Below, in pieces: positions 17,293-26,084 of a stretch of 64,000 nt of DNA. The stretch is from contig NZ_VTOJ01000002.1 in NCBI RefSeq assembly GCF_009176545.1, forward strand, positions 1,054,001 through 1,118,000, read 5' to 3'. The notes under the pieces were generated by a model, which saw only the letters and a list, made by a program, of their open reading frames with translations, did no database searches and was not told the origin of the DNA. Position numbers and translations under genes: made by a program. Every line of letters begins with the position of its first letter. Positions within the stretch are counted from its first letter, which is position 1. Origin of the DNA: Salinigranum salinum (GTDB lineage Archaea; Halobacteriota; Halobacteria; Halobacteriales; Haloferacaceae).

Positions 17293-18672
17293 ATGACGCT
17301 CGCCACGATCCCGCGGTACGACGACGCCCGGATCGCCGGCCAGGGCGGACGGGCGGTCGTCGTCGGCGCGGGCGTGGCAGGGCTCCTGGCTGCTCGTGTG
17401 CTGGCCGACGCGTTCGCTGCGGTCACGGTGATCGACCGCGACCGGCTCCCAGAGACGCCGATCGCACGCCGCGGCGTCCCCCAGGGTCGGCATCCGCACG
17501 CGATGCTGGAGTCGGGCCGCGCGACGATCGAGGACCTCCTGCCGGGGTACGGCGCGGACGTCGTCGCGGCCGGCGGCGTGGTGACCGACTACGCGAGCGA
17601 CGTCCAGTTCTACGGCCAGGGAAGGTACCTCGCCGCTGGACCGGCCTCGCTGGAGACGGTCTCGGCGACCCGGCCGCTGTTCGAACACGTCCTCCGACGA
17701 CACGTATCGGCGCTCGACGCCGTCGAGATCCGGTCGAACTGCCAGTGGACCGACTACCGCCTCGACGACACTGCGACGGCCGTCGAGGGCGTCACGGTCC
17801 GCGAAGACGGCGACCGGGAGGCGCTGCCGGCCGAACTGGTGGTCGACGCCAGCGGTCGGACGAGTCGGACGCCGGCGTGGCTGGCGAAACACGGCTATCC
17901 GACGCCGAGAGTCGACGAGGTGCGGATCGACATGGCGTACAGCACCACGTTCGTCGAGCGACCACCCGACGACCACCGGACGTATCTCGTCCCACCGTCC
18001 TCGCCCCGGTACCGTGGTGGCATGGCCGCACCCGTCGAGAGCGGCCGCTGGATCCTGAACCTGCAGGGCGTCCACGGCGAGACGCCCCCCACCGATGACG
18101 AGGCGTTCAGCGAGTACGCGGCGAGCCTCCCGGTGCCGGAGATACGACGGCTACTCGCGGACTACCCGTGGGCCACGGAGGAAATCGTAGCCTACCCGTT
18201 CCCGTCCAGCAGGCGGCACCACTACGAGGCCCTCGACCGGTTCCCCGATGGCCTGCTCGTCGTCGGCGACGCGCTCGCCAGTTTCAATCCGGTGTACGCA
18301 CAGGGAATGTCCGTCACCGCACTCGAGGCGCTCGTCCTCCACCACGCGCTCGCCGCAGGACAGGAGGACCTCGCGAGTCGGTTCTTCGACCGCACGGCGG
18401 CGGTCGTCGACACCGCGTGGTCGCTGGCGACCGGTGCCGACTTCGGGTTCGCGGAGACCCGTGGCCCCAGACCGCGCGGGACGACCGTCGTCAACTGGTA
18501 TCTGAGCCGCCTCCTCCGCCAGGCGCACACCGACGGCACGCTGACCGACGCTTTCGTCCGCGTCCTCATGATGGAACGCCCGCCCACGGCGCTGTTTCGT
18601 CCCGGCGTCGTCTGGCGCGTCCTGAAGCCGACCGGCGTCGTGCGGAGTCGGGAGGTGGCGACTCACTCGTAG
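17293..18672 (+). CDS. FAD-dependent monooxygenase/epoxidase-like oxidoreductase
   Basis: This 459-residue flavoprotein has a Rossmann dinucleotide motif VVVGAGVAGLLAARVL at about residues 21-36 and a second FAD motif GDALASFNPVYAQGMSV near 322-338, where the D binds the ribityl chain. These motifs place it in the PHBH-fold FAD monooxygenase superfamily, near polyether epoxidase-like (LasC-type) and geranylgeranyl-reductase-like proteins. The region between (about 100-300) would form the substrate domain. A ribosome-binding-like GAGGTGGGAG lies shortly before the ATG. The gene stands alone, so the substrate (possibly a lipid or isoprenoid) cannot be inferred from neighbours. Confidence 0.85.
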   Translation: MTLATIPRYDDARIAGQGGRAVVVGAGVAGLLAARVLADAFAAVTVIDRDRLPETPIARRGVPQGRHPHAMLESGRATIEDLLPGYGADVVAAGGVVTDYASDVQFYGQGRYLAAGPASLETVSATRPLFEHVLRRHVSALDAVEIRSNCQWTDYRLDDTATAVEGVTVREDGDREALPAELVVDASGRTSRTPAWLAKHGYPTPRVDEVRIDMAYSTTFVERPPDDHRTYLVPPSSPRYRGGMAAPVESGRWILNLQGVHGETPPTDDEAFSEYAASLPVPEIRRLLADYPWATEEIVAYPFPSSRRHHYEALDRFPDGLLVVGDALASFNPVYAQGMSVTALEALVLHHALAAGQEDLASRFFDRTAAVVDTAWSLATGADFGFAETRGPRPRGTTVVNWYLSRLLRQAHTDGTLTDAFVRVLMMERPPTALFRPGVVWRVLKPTGVVRSREVATHS

Positions 18673-18849
18673 CGCGCTGGACCGACACGTCGGGCACGGA
18701 GGGACGGTCACCACCGAACCGGCGACCAGCCCGACTCGAGACGCCTACACGAGCCGTTTCGACGTCGTGCTGTTCGAGCCAGGCTGGCTCGCAGGGGCGA
18801 GTTGACACGCCCACCAGTCTTTTTCACGTCGAACGACCAAGGTGTGTGT

Positions 18850-19608
18850 ATGAATGACAAGATCGACGAGGGGGAGACCGACGGGGGGAGCGGTGTCGAG
18901 TCGGCGACGGACGCACGCGCGACCGACGACGAACGGGGGGATCCGACCGGCGCCACGGGAGACACCGACACGAACACGTCGGGGACGACAGCTTCCGAGA
19001 CGACGGGGATCGGAACCGAAAACACGGACGCGTCAGCCGACGAACTGGCCACCGGGACGAACTGGTCGCGGTGGAACTGGTCCATCATCCTCCTGTTCGC
19101 GGTGTTGACGCTGGTCGGCGTCGCCCTCGCCGTCGGCGTGATCGACTCGGTCGTCGAGATCCCGGAAGATCCATCCGAATCGGACCTGGTCGTCGTCCCG
19201 TTGTACGTGTTCCTCTACGCGGGGTTCGGTGCACTCGGCTACGTGATCACGAAGCTGATGAACCAGATCAACCAGTACGACGAGTGGAGCGAGGTCGAAC
19301 ACCTGGTGGCGATGGGGTTGCGCATCCCGGCGGCGTGGATCCTCGCCGCCGGCATCTTCCTGTTCATCGGCGAGTTCGGCGGCGTCGGCGAGACCACGGG
19401 CAGCCGGTTCACGGCCGGCGTGGCCTTTCTCGTCGGCCTGTACGTGAACGTGGCGCTGAAGGCCCTCGGGAGTCTGGCCGACCGCATCCTGGGTCGCTCA
19501 CCGCGGGCGCCCGAGGCGTCCAAGGCGGCGAAGACATCAGAGGCGTCTAAGACCTCCAGAACGGCGAAAGCGGCCAGGACAGTCAAGACGTCCCAGACGT
19601 CCGAGTGA
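18850..19608 (+). CDS. Multi-pass membrane protein with low-complexity tails
   Basis: The ATG at 18850 is supported by a T-rich TATA-like element (CTTTTTC, about 18818-18826) at leaderless spacing; an upstream in-frame GTG-type extension is not needed. The 252-residue product has an acidic Thr/Asp/Gly N-terminal tail (about 1-70) and four probable membrane helices (about 76-98, 115-137, 158-180 and 188-208). Its C-terminal tail has Lys-Thr/Ala repeats (KAAKTSEASKTSRTAKAAR). The positively charged C-terminal tail is unusual for a haloarchaeal protein and may contact nucleic acid or lipid head groups. No family is recognised. Confidence 0.8.
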   Translation: MNDKIDEGETDGGSGVESATDARATDDERGDPTGATGDTDTNTSGTTASETTGIGTENTDASADELATGTNWSRWNWSIILLFAVLTLVGVALAVGVIDSVVEIPEDPSESDLVVVPLYVFLYAGFGALGYVITKLMNQINQYDEWSEVEHLVAMGLRIPAAWILAAGIFLFIGEFGGVGETTGSRFTAGVAFLVGLYVNVALKALGSLADRILGRSPRAPEASKAAKTSEASKTSRTAKAARTVKTSQTSE

Positions 19609-19656
19609 CCGTCCGGTCGGCGTCGTCTCGGCAGAAAACGGGCCGGAATCGGGTCG

Positions 19657-19803
19657 TCAGGCCTCGGCGGACGCCTCTGGCGACAGGGGTTCCTCGATCC
19701 GCTTGCCGCAGCTCTGACACTCTCTGACGAGTGTCTCGGTATCCGCCCGGAGCGACCGCGATCGGAACTCGTGACGGCAGAGGAGTCGGTCGAATACGTT
19801 CAT
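19657..19803 (-). CDS. Small zinc-finger protein (48 residues)
   Basis: Reading the minus strand from the ATG at 19803 gives a 48-residue acidic protein starting MNVFDRLLCRHEF and containing L-C-R-H-E-F near residues 8-13 and C-Q-S-C-G near 31-35. A Cys/His pair followed by a CxxC pair is the layout of the many small zinc-binding proteins of haloarchaea. Codon use (G/C third positions) and the AT-rich DNA immediately upstream (19820-19870, with TTATTATAAATT) support a real gene with its own promoter. A role in regulation or as a protein adaptor is only inferred. Confidence 0.75.
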   Translation of the reverse strand: MNVFDRLLCRHEFRSRSLRADTETLVRECQSCGKRIEEPLSPEASAEA

Positions 19804-19952
19804 CGTGTGTCAGTGTACAACTACGGCCGCTTGTTATTATAAATTGTGCTATTCTATCCCAATAAAACACTAATTCGAGATCTGACTACCCGAATTGTGT
19901 CCGTTTCCTCTATTTTTTCGGAGGGAGCAACCGCGACAGCCGTGGCTCGCCA

Positions 19953-20186
19953 CTACGGAGCCTGCGCGACGACGGTACCGTCGCTCGTCGTCGGGGCGGT
20001 TACGCCGCAGTCGGCCAGAACAGTCGCCGTGGTGAGGTCGGTCTGTCGAGCCCGGTGGCTGGACCACGTGGACGGATCGACGGTCTCGGGGCCGACGACC
20101 TCGGCGGTCTCGGGGACGACGACCTCGGCGGTCTCGGGGACGACGACCTCGACGGTCTCAGGCGTGACGGCCGACGTTGCGGGCGT
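19953..20186 (-). other. In-frame repeat tail behind the aglF-like stop codon
   Basis: Directly after the TGA of the nucleotidyltransferase gene the same frame stays open for 77 codons before a TAG at 19953. It begins TPATSAVTPETVEVV and contains repeated V-P-E-T-A-E-V-V units encoded by a 24-bp tandem repeat. Either it is a former C-terminal extension cut off by a nonsense codon, or it is made by stop readthrough, or it is coincidental. There is no start codon suited to independent expression. Confidence 0.4.
20081..20152. repeat. Three 24-bp tandem repeats
   Basis: The unit CGGTCTCGGGGACGACGACC plus TCGG occurs three times in a row with one or two changes; a partial fourth copy follows to about 20170. 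On the minus strand it encodes V-V-P-E-T-A-E-V in frame with the upstream aglF-like gene. Confidence 0.85.
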
Positions 20187-20912
20187 TCACGCTTCGGCCG
20201 CTTCTTCCTGTAACCGCCGCTCCGCCTCGTCGCGATCCTCGGGGTAGCCGATGTCCATACGCCACCCCTCGAGCTGGATCGCGTCGATCGTCCGTCCCGA
20301 CTTGATCAACAGGTCGATCGCCTCGCTGATCTCGTACTCGCCGCGGTTCGAGGGCTGGACCAGCTTGCACGCGTGGAAGATCGCGGGCGAGAAGGTGTAG
20401 AAGCCGGTCATCACGAGGTTCGACGGCGGCTCCTCGGGTTTTTCCACCACGTCGACCACCTCGCCGTACTTGTTCGTGTCGCAGACACCGTATCGCGACG
20501 CCTCTTCCCACGGGACCTCCTCGACGAGGAACGCGGCGTCGGCCCGGTCCTCGCGCTGTCGGCGCACCACGTCCTGGAGGTTCGCCTGGAAGATGTTGTC
20601 GCCCAGGATCAACATGAAGTCGTCGTCGATATGTTCTTCGACCGTGAGGAGGGCGTGAGCGAGCCCCTTCTGCTCGCGCTGGTGGGCGTACGTGATCGGA
20701 ATTCCCTCGTACTCGTCGCCGTAGTGCTGGATGATCTTCTCCTTGAGGTAGCCGACCACGACGACGAACTCGTCGGCTCCCAGGTCCACGAGCTGGTCCA
20801 GACAGTGGGTGAGGATCGGCTTCCCGTCTACCTCGACCAGCCCCTTCGGTTTGTCATCGGTCAGTGGTCGGAGCCGCGTTCCCTTCCCCGCCGCGAGTAC
20901 GACAGCTTTCAT
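20187..20912 (-). CDS. aglF: AglF-type glucose-1-phosphate nucleotidyltransferase
   Basis: This 241-residue protein has the NTP-transferase fold: nucleotide loop LAAGKGTRLRPLT at residues 5-17, DKPKGLVEVDGKPI, and a metal-binding G-D-N near 98. The match to Haloferax AglF, which makes UDP-glucose for the S-layer N-glycan, extends along the whole chain (for example TYAHQREQKGLAHALLTVE and KPEEPPSNLVMTGFYTF). The ATG at 20912 was chosen because the fold begins there; the longer frame adds 18 unrelated residues. The product acts in the cytoplasm in N-glycosylation. No other agl gene is in the window. The stop is followed by an in-frame repeat tail. Confidence 0.8.
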   Translation of the reverse strand: MKAVVLAAGKGTRLRPLTDDKPKGLVEVDGKPILTHCLDQLVDLGADEFVVVVGYLKEKIIQHYGDEYEGIPITYAHQREQKGLAHALLTVEEHIDDDFMLILGDNIFQANLQDVVRRQREDRADAAFLVEEVPWEEASRYGVCDTNKYGEVVDVVEKPEEPPSNLVMTGFYTFSPAIFHACKLVQPSNRGEYEISEAIDLLIKSGRTIDAIQLEGWRMDIGYPEDRDEAERRLQEEAAEA

Positions 20913-21144
20913 TCGCACGTACGTCGATCCGCATCCGTTATCAACCTCCTGATTACAGTCAGACATGATCTACCCGGATCGGGTGGGCGACCCTGCCAGG
21001 ACGTCTGATGGAACGATCGACCGACAGCGGTGACGTCTCGGCGTCGAACCGCTCGCGTGTCGTCCCGGTCGGATCGAGAGAAGAGAGCCGAGCAGTCGGG
21101 TTCTGTCACACAGATGATTATTACCGAACCGACGTGCGTAGCTC

Positions 21145-21390
21145 TTGTTCACCGACCACCCCGATCCGGCCGTGTCGTTCTGGGGAGTCCACGTCGGCAT
21201 CGCGGGGATCACGACAGCCGTCGTCCTGTTCGTTCTCGCGCCCGACCACTGGTACCGCGGAGTCGTGGCCGGTGCGATCGGGTTCGGAGCGGTCGTCCTG
21301 AACGTCCACCACGCGATGGGCGTGGTTCCATCCCTCCAGACGTGGTGGAAAGCCACGCCCCACGACTCAGTCGTCGGGGACGTCCTCTGA
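21145..21390 (+). CDS. Small two-helix membrane protein, TTG start
   Basis: The 81-residue frame starts at a TTG; an in-frame TAG lies two codons upstream, so this is the earliest possible start, and a GTG at codon 10 is the alternative. A TATA-like GATTATTA (about 21116-21123) is placed at leaderless distance. Two hydrophobic segments (about 13-33 and 38-60) are separated by a short DHWYRG loop, and the C-terminus is polar. Haloarchaea carry many such small membrane proteins. No function is assigned. Confidence 0.6.
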   Translation: MFTDHPDPAVSFWGVHVGIAGITTAVVLFVLAPDHWYRGVVAGAIGFGAVVLNVHHAMGVVPSLQTWWKATPHDSVVGDVL

Positions 21391-21726
21391 TTCCACCGCT
21401 GGATCGATCTGGGAGATTCCGGTGATCGGATCCTCTACTCGGTCGTGATGTGGCCGCGCTCGTAGCGGTCGTCACGACGACCGAACTCGCGATCCGGTGG
21501 CGCCGGCGTCGGTACCAGTGGATCGAACCGGAGTGACTGGACGGATCGCAGCCGACGCACGTCGACGTCGGACACCCGTGTCACTGAACAGTCGACGCCC
21601 ACAGCCGTGTTCGTGCCCGAGCGGACGGGCGCGCCGGGCGCTGCCGAGCGGGCGTGCCGCGCTCACGCCGACGGTCCGATCGAGTGGACCGAGTCGGTGG
21701 TCCCGTGTCGCGGGTTTCGGTCCAGC
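21391..21726. other. Intergenic stretch, possible coding remnant
   Basis: No convincing gene was found. A short frame at about 21450-21528 (ending ...ELAIRW then RRRRYQWIEPE) has membrane-protein character and could be a frameshifted remnant of the neighbouring small membrane protein. The rest is GC-rich without a visible promoter or terminator. Confidence 0.3.
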
Positions 21727-23223
21727 TCACGACTGCCAGTACGACGGTGTCAGGAGCACCAACACCGGGATGATCTCGATCCGACCGATCCACATCAGGA
21801 ACGTCATCGCGAGCTTCGTCGTCCGCGGGAACGGCTCGTAGCTCGCGAACGGGCCCGCGATCCCGAACGCCGGGCCGACGTTGAAGAACGTGGAGGCGGC
21901 GGCGCTCATCGCCTCGAACTCCGTGACCGTCAAACGGACCCGCGAGGCGTCGACGACGACGAAGATCGTGGCGACGCTGAAAAAGAGGAGGCTCACGAGC
22001 GTGTACGCGTAGATGTCGCGCACGGTCTCCTCCGTGACGACGTTCCCGCTCAGACGGACGGGACGGACCGCGCTCGGACTCGCCGTCGTGAACAGGTCGC
22101 GCCGGAACGCTTTCAACACCACCAGCCAGCGGAGCGTCTTGATCGAACACGTCGTGCTGCCGGCCATCCCGCCGATGAACATACAGACGAACAGCAGGTG
22201 TTTCGCGCCCGAGGACCAGAGGTTGAAGTCCGTGCTCGCGTAGCCGGTGGTCGTCACGATCGAGACGACCTGGAAGAGCGCGTGACGGGCGACCTGCTCG
22301 AGGCTCGTGTACGGAGCCCCGTCGACGATCAGCACGCCGCCGATACTGAGCGCGAAGAAGGCGAGGATGCCGACGTAGAACCGGAACTCGTCGCTGTTCC
22401 GCAGTCGTGCGACGTTCCCGTGGAGGACGGCGTACAGGAGGACGAAGCTCGTCGCGCCGACGGCCATGAACGGGACGACGGCCCACTGGACCGCGGGTGA
22501 GAACGCGGCGATGCTCTCCCCGCGCGGCGAGAACCCGCTCGTCGAGATCGTCGTGAACGCGTGAGCGACCGCGTCGTACAGCGTCATCTCCGGGGCGAGG
22601 CCCACGAGGTGGAGCCCGTACAGGACGGCCACCTGGAGGCCGGTCAGGCCGAGGTAGATCCGCCAGAGGAGGCTCGCCGTCTCCGAGATTCGCGGGGTGA
22701 GCTTGCCCGCATCGCCGGTCTGCGTCTCGGTCTCCATGAGCTGCGCGCCACCCACGGAGAGCTGCGAGAGGACCGCCGTGGCCAGCACGAGGATCCCGAT
22801 CCCGCCGAGCCACTGGAGCAGCGCCCGCCACATGAACACCGCCCGCGAGTGGGCCGTGAAGTCGACGACGACGGTGGCTCCCGTCGTCGTGATCCCGCTC
22901 ATCGCCTCGAACAGCGCGTTCGTCGGCTGGGCGAGCGTCCCGTTGCCGGCGATGACGAACGGGACGCTCCCGACGAGCGCCACGCTCAGCCAGGTCAACG
23001 ACACCATCAGGAACGCCTCTCGCGCACGGAGGTCGTTGCGTTCGGTCAGCTGCTCGAGACCGAGACCGACGACCACGCTCCCCAGCATCGGCACGACGAA
23101 CGGCACGACCGGCGTACCGTCGAGGAGCGCGACGGCCAGCGGGAGGGCGAGCGGTACCCACAGCCACTTGAGGACCGTCCCGACGAGCCGACAACTGACC
23201 CGCCAGTCGACCCGGATCCTCAT
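21727..23223 (-). CDS. trkH: TrkH-family potassium uptake permease
   Basis: The 498-residue protein starts at the ATG at 23223 with a basic N-terminus followed by membrane helices. Four pore repeats are visible, with the filter-like motifs SGITTTGA, TISTSGFS, SIVTTTGYAS and FFNVGPAFG, the signature of the TrkH/KtrB superfamily. It imports K+ with the help of a cytoplasmic TrkA/KtrA RCK subunit, which is not in the window. K+ uptake is central to the salt-in strategy of haloarchaea, which usually have several copies. The gene stands alone; the upstream 540 bases hold no other gene. Confidence 0.92.
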   Translation of the reverse strand: MRIRVDWRVSCRLVGTVLKWLWVPLALPLAVALLDGTPVVPFVVPMLGSVVVGLGLEQLTERNDLRAREAFLMVSLTWLSVALVGSVPFVIAGNGTLAQPTNALFEAMSGITTTGATVVVDFTAHSRAVFMWRALLQWLGGIGILVLATAVLSQLSVGGAQLMETETQTGDAGKLTPRISETASLLWRIYLGLTGLQVAVLYGLHLVGLAPEMTLYDAVAHAFTTISTSGFSPRGESIAAFSPAVQWAVVPFMAVGATSFVLLYAVLHGNVARLRNSDEFRFYVGILAFFALSIGGVLIVDGAPYTSLEQVARHALFQVVSIVTTTGYASTDFNLWSSGAKHLLFVCMFIGGMAGSTTCSIKTLRWLVVLKAFRRDLFTTASPSAVRPVRLSGNVVTEETVRDIYAYTLVSLLFFSVATIFVVVDASRVRLTVTEFEAMSAAASTFFNVGPAFGIAGPFASYEPFPRTTKLAMTFLMWIGRIEIIPVLVLLTPSYWQS

Positions 23224-23764
23224 ACGGCGATCACGACTCCGAGCGCGGGAATCACCGTGGCGCTCCCGTCCCCTGCGCGGGCGGTCTCGTTCGCCACTCG
23301 TACCGGGGCGGAGCGCGTGCACGTCGCCCCGGTGGGTCGACGACGACCGGGCGGATGGGGATCAGTGGCGGCCCCGCGTGGTGCGGTCATCGTGCCAACC
23401 GAATTCCTGCTCTCGTAAAAAGGTCACCTGAGCGCCTCGCCGACGTGCCGGTGGCGACGGGGATGCATCGTATCGGGTATCTCGCTCGAGCGTGGACAAG
23501 CAGACATTGTTCCTTGAATTAAACAGGAAAAGAACGATCGAAAAACGCTCGACGAGAGCGGAGACGGTGTCGTTCGAGTCACTGTTTCTGTCGCGAAATT
23601 CGAGTATAAATTGAGCTTTCAGTAAACTCGCCGATCGAAGCGAGAGATAATCCGACGAATAGTGTGATTTCGGTCAACTGCTGTCGGTTGTGGGAGACGG
23701 GAGCACTCGTAGATAAGAGTACAAGAAAATACGTTCGATTACGACTGACTCGCCCGTTCGGGCC
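23224..23764. other. Non-coding region between trkH and dgoD
   Basis: About 540 bases without a supported gene. An AT-richer block at about 23505-23740 contains TATA-like stretches (for example GAGTATAAATTG near 23600), but no gene starts at a fitting distance on either strand. It could hold an unannotated small RNA. Nothing firmer is visible. Confidence 0.4.
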
Positions 23765-24916
23765 TCACCACTCGGCGACGGTGCCGTCGTCGTGTCGCCA
23801 GACGGGGTTGTGCCAGTCTACCGCTCCTGCTCGCTCCGCGACCACGTCCTCGTCGATCTCGATCCCCAGCCCCGGTCCCTCCGGCAGGTCGACGAACCCC
23901 TCCTCGTACGCGAACACCGCCGGGTCGGCGAGGTAGTCCAGCACGTCGCTCCCCTCGTTGTAGTGGATCCCCAGGCTCTGCTCCTGGATGAACGCGTTCG
24001 ACGCGACCCCGTCGACCTGCAAGCAGGACGCGAGTGCAATGGGGCCCAGCGGACAGTGCGGTGCCAGCGCCACGTCGTACGCCTCGGCCATGGCCGCGAT
24101 CTTCGTCACCTCCGTGATCCCTCCCGCGTGCGACAGATCCGGCTGGATCACATCGACCACCCCCTGCTCGAACAGCTCCTTGAACTCCCACCGCGAGTAC
24201 ATCCGCTCGCCCGTCGCGATCGGCGTCGACGTGTGCGCCGCGATCTCCGACAGCGCCTCGTTGTGCTCGGGCAACACCGGCTCCTCGACGAACATCGGCT
24301 CGTGCGGCTCGAGCTTCGCCGCCAGCCGCTTCGCCATCGACTTCGCCACGCGACCGTGGAAGTCCACCCCGACGTCGACCTCGGGACCCACCCGCTCGCG
24401 CACCTCGCGGAGGCGAGCCACCGCGTCGGCGACCGCCGCGGGGTTCTTGATCCGCCCGAACTCCGGCGTCGCGTTCATCTTCAGCGCCGAAAACCCCTGG
24501 GCGACCTTCTCGGCGGCCGCCTCGCCCACGTCCGCCGGTCGGTCGCCGCCGATCCACTGGTACACCCGGATCTTCTCCCGGACGGGCCCGCCGAGCAACT
24601 CGTAGACGGGCGCGCCGAACGACTTGCCCTTGAGGTCCCACAGCGCCTGGTCGATGCCGGCGATCGCCGACATGAGCACGGGGCCACCCCGGTAGAACCC
24701 ACCCCGGTACATCGCCTGCCAGTGGTCCGCAATGGGGTCGGGGTCCTCGCCGACCAAGCAGGTGTCCAGCAGTTCCTCGACCGCCCCTCGCACGGTGTGT
24801 GCGCGGCCCTCGACGATCGGCTCACCCCAGCCCACCCGGCCGTCGCTCGTCTCGATCCGGAGGAACAGCCACCGTGGCGGCACCTCGTACAGCTCGTACT
24901 CCGTTATTCGTGGCAT
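23765..24916 (-). CDS. dgoD: D-galactonate dehydratase (enolase superfamily)
   Basis: The 383-residue protein aligns end to end with Escherichia coli DgoD (382 residues), from the N-terminal PPRW-x-FL-x-I-E-T motif to the last residues VAEW. The catalytic set is complete: D185 and H187 in VDFHGR, E211 in FVEEPVL, E237 in ATGERM and H287 in APHCPLGPIAL. E. coli uses D183, H185, E209, E235 and H285, a constant offset of two. It converts D-galactonate to 2-keto-3-deoxy-D-galactonate with Mg2+. The gene is the last of a likely operon with an esterase-like hydrolase and another acid-sugar dehydratase upstream. The product could be cleaved by an aldolase such as the HpcH-type one at 37.3 kb. Confidence 0.95.
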   Translation of the reverse strand: MPRITEYELYEVPPRWLFLRIETSDGRVGWGEPIVEGRAHTVRGAVEELLDTCLVGEDPDPIADHWQAMYRGGFYRGGPVLMSAIAGIDQALWDLKGKSFGAPVYELLGGPVREKIRVYQWIGGDRPADVGEAAAEKVAQGFSALKMNATPEFGRIKNPAAVADAVARLREVRERVGPEVDVGVDFHGRVAKSMAKRLAAKLEPHEPMFVEEPVLPEHNEALSEIAAHTSTPIATGERMYSRWEFKELFEQGVVDVIQPDLSHAGGITEVTKIAAMAEAYDVALAPHCPLGPIALASCLQVDGVASNAFIQEQSLGIHYNEGSDVLDYLADPAVFAYEEGFVDLPEGPGLGIEIDEDVVAERAGAVDWHNPVWRHDDGTVAEW

Positions 24917-25037
24917 GTGTCTGTCGTCTCTGTAGTGTCGTGTGTGTCGTCTTCGGTGTCAGTGCGTGGATCGTACGTGTCGTCTTCGGTTCCGGTGTGT
25001 GTCGTTGCTGTCGTCCGATCGGGCGACCGCTGTCCCG

Positions 25038-26084
25038 TCAGCCCGGTCCCGGTCCCGGCAGGTCGTCGACCAGCGCGTCGAACGCCCGCTCGGCGTGCGA
25101 CTGCATCGGCTCGACGAACAGGCCGAGGAAGCCGTGGATCTGGTCGGGATAGTGGTGGTGCTGGACGGACACGCCGGCCTCGCGGAGGCGCTCGGCGTAC
25201 GCGACGGCCTCGTCTCTGAGTACGTCGAACCCACAGGTCAGGACCGACGCGGGGGGGACGTCGTCGACGCGACGCGACTGCAGCGGCGACGCGTACGGGT
25301 GTTTTCCGTCGAGGTCGGTCGCGAGGTAGTGGTCCCAGTACCAGCGCATGTCGTCGCGTGCGAGGCCGTACCCCGTGGCGTTCTCGCGGTACGAGGGCGT
25401 GTCGAACGCGTGGTCGGTCACCGGGTAGATCAGTAGCTGGTGTTCGAGCGTCGGTCCGTCGAGGTCTCCGAGCGCGAGCGTCACTGCGGCGGCGAGCGCG
25501 CCGCCGGCGCTGTCCCCGGCGATGGCGACGCGGTCGGGGTCGCCGCCGAGCGACGCCGCGTGTCGGACGGCCCACCGCGTCGCCGCCAGACAGTCGCGGA
25601 GGCCGGCCGGGAAGGGGTGTTCGGGGGCGAGGCGGTAGTCGACGCTCACGACGATCCGGCCGGACGCCGTCGCGAGGTAGCGGCAGGCACCGTCCATCTT
25701 CTCCAGCCCGCCGATCACGAACCCACCGCCATGGAGGTAGACGACGACGCCCCGATCGCCCGCCTCGTCGCCGCCTGCGGTGTCGGTGGCGTCGGTTACG
25801 TCGGTAGTGTCGCCATCGTCGGTGTCGGTGTCGCCACCGCCGTCGACCGCCGGTCGGTACACCCTGAGGTCGACGGGATCGGCCGGCCCCGGGACCGAGA
25901 GTTCGAAGACGGTGTCGACGGGCGGCCGGGTGGTCTCGGCGACGAACCGCGCCGCTTCTCGACGGGCGGCGTCGACCGAGAGGGTCGTCTTCCGGGGCCG
26001 CCGTTCGGCCTGCAGGGCGGCGAGGTGGGCGGCGGCGTCGGGGTGTAGCTCCGTCCGCCCAGCGAACCCCGACTCGTCGCTCAT
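25038..26084 (-). CDS. HSL-type alpha/beta hydrolase (esterase or lactonase)
   Basis: This 348-residue hormone-sensitive-lipase-family hydrolase has the oxyanion motif HGGG at 118-121, the nucleophile S192 in GDSAGG, and a D287...H317 pair (CGFDVLRDE, then HGF) completing the triad. Residues about 80-112 are an odd Thr/Asp-rich insertion (DTDTDDGDTTDVTDATD) in the cap region. The ATG overlaps the stop of the upstream acid-sugar dehydratase by 4 bp (ATGA), so translation is coupled. With its sugar-acid neighbours it might open a sugar lactone or remove acyl groups, but esterase activity on short esters is the family default. Confidence 0.88.
   Translation of the reverse strand: MSDESGFAGRTELHPDAAAHLAALQAERRPRKTTLSVDAARREAARFVAETTRPPVDTVFELSVPGPADPVDLRVYRPAVDGGGDTDTDDGDTTDVTDATDTAGGDEAGDRGVVVYLHGGGFVIGGLEKMDGACRYLATASGRIVVSVDYRLAPEHPFPAGLRDCLAATRWAVRHAASLGGDPDRVAIAGDSAGGALAAAVTLALGDLDGPTLEHQLLIYPVTDHAFDTPSYRENATGYGLARDDMRWYWDHYLATDLDGKHPYASPLQSRRVDDVPPASVLTCGFDVLRDEAVAYAERLREAGVSVQHHHYPDQIHGFLGLFVEPMQSHAERAFDALVDDLPGPGPG

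Noticed and set aside
19846-20247. Plus-strand 133-codon frame over the 24-bp repeats
   Set aside because: It overlaps the 3' end of the aglF-like gene on the other strand and has no recognisable domain. The minus-strand frame of the repeat is continuous with aglF and more acidic.
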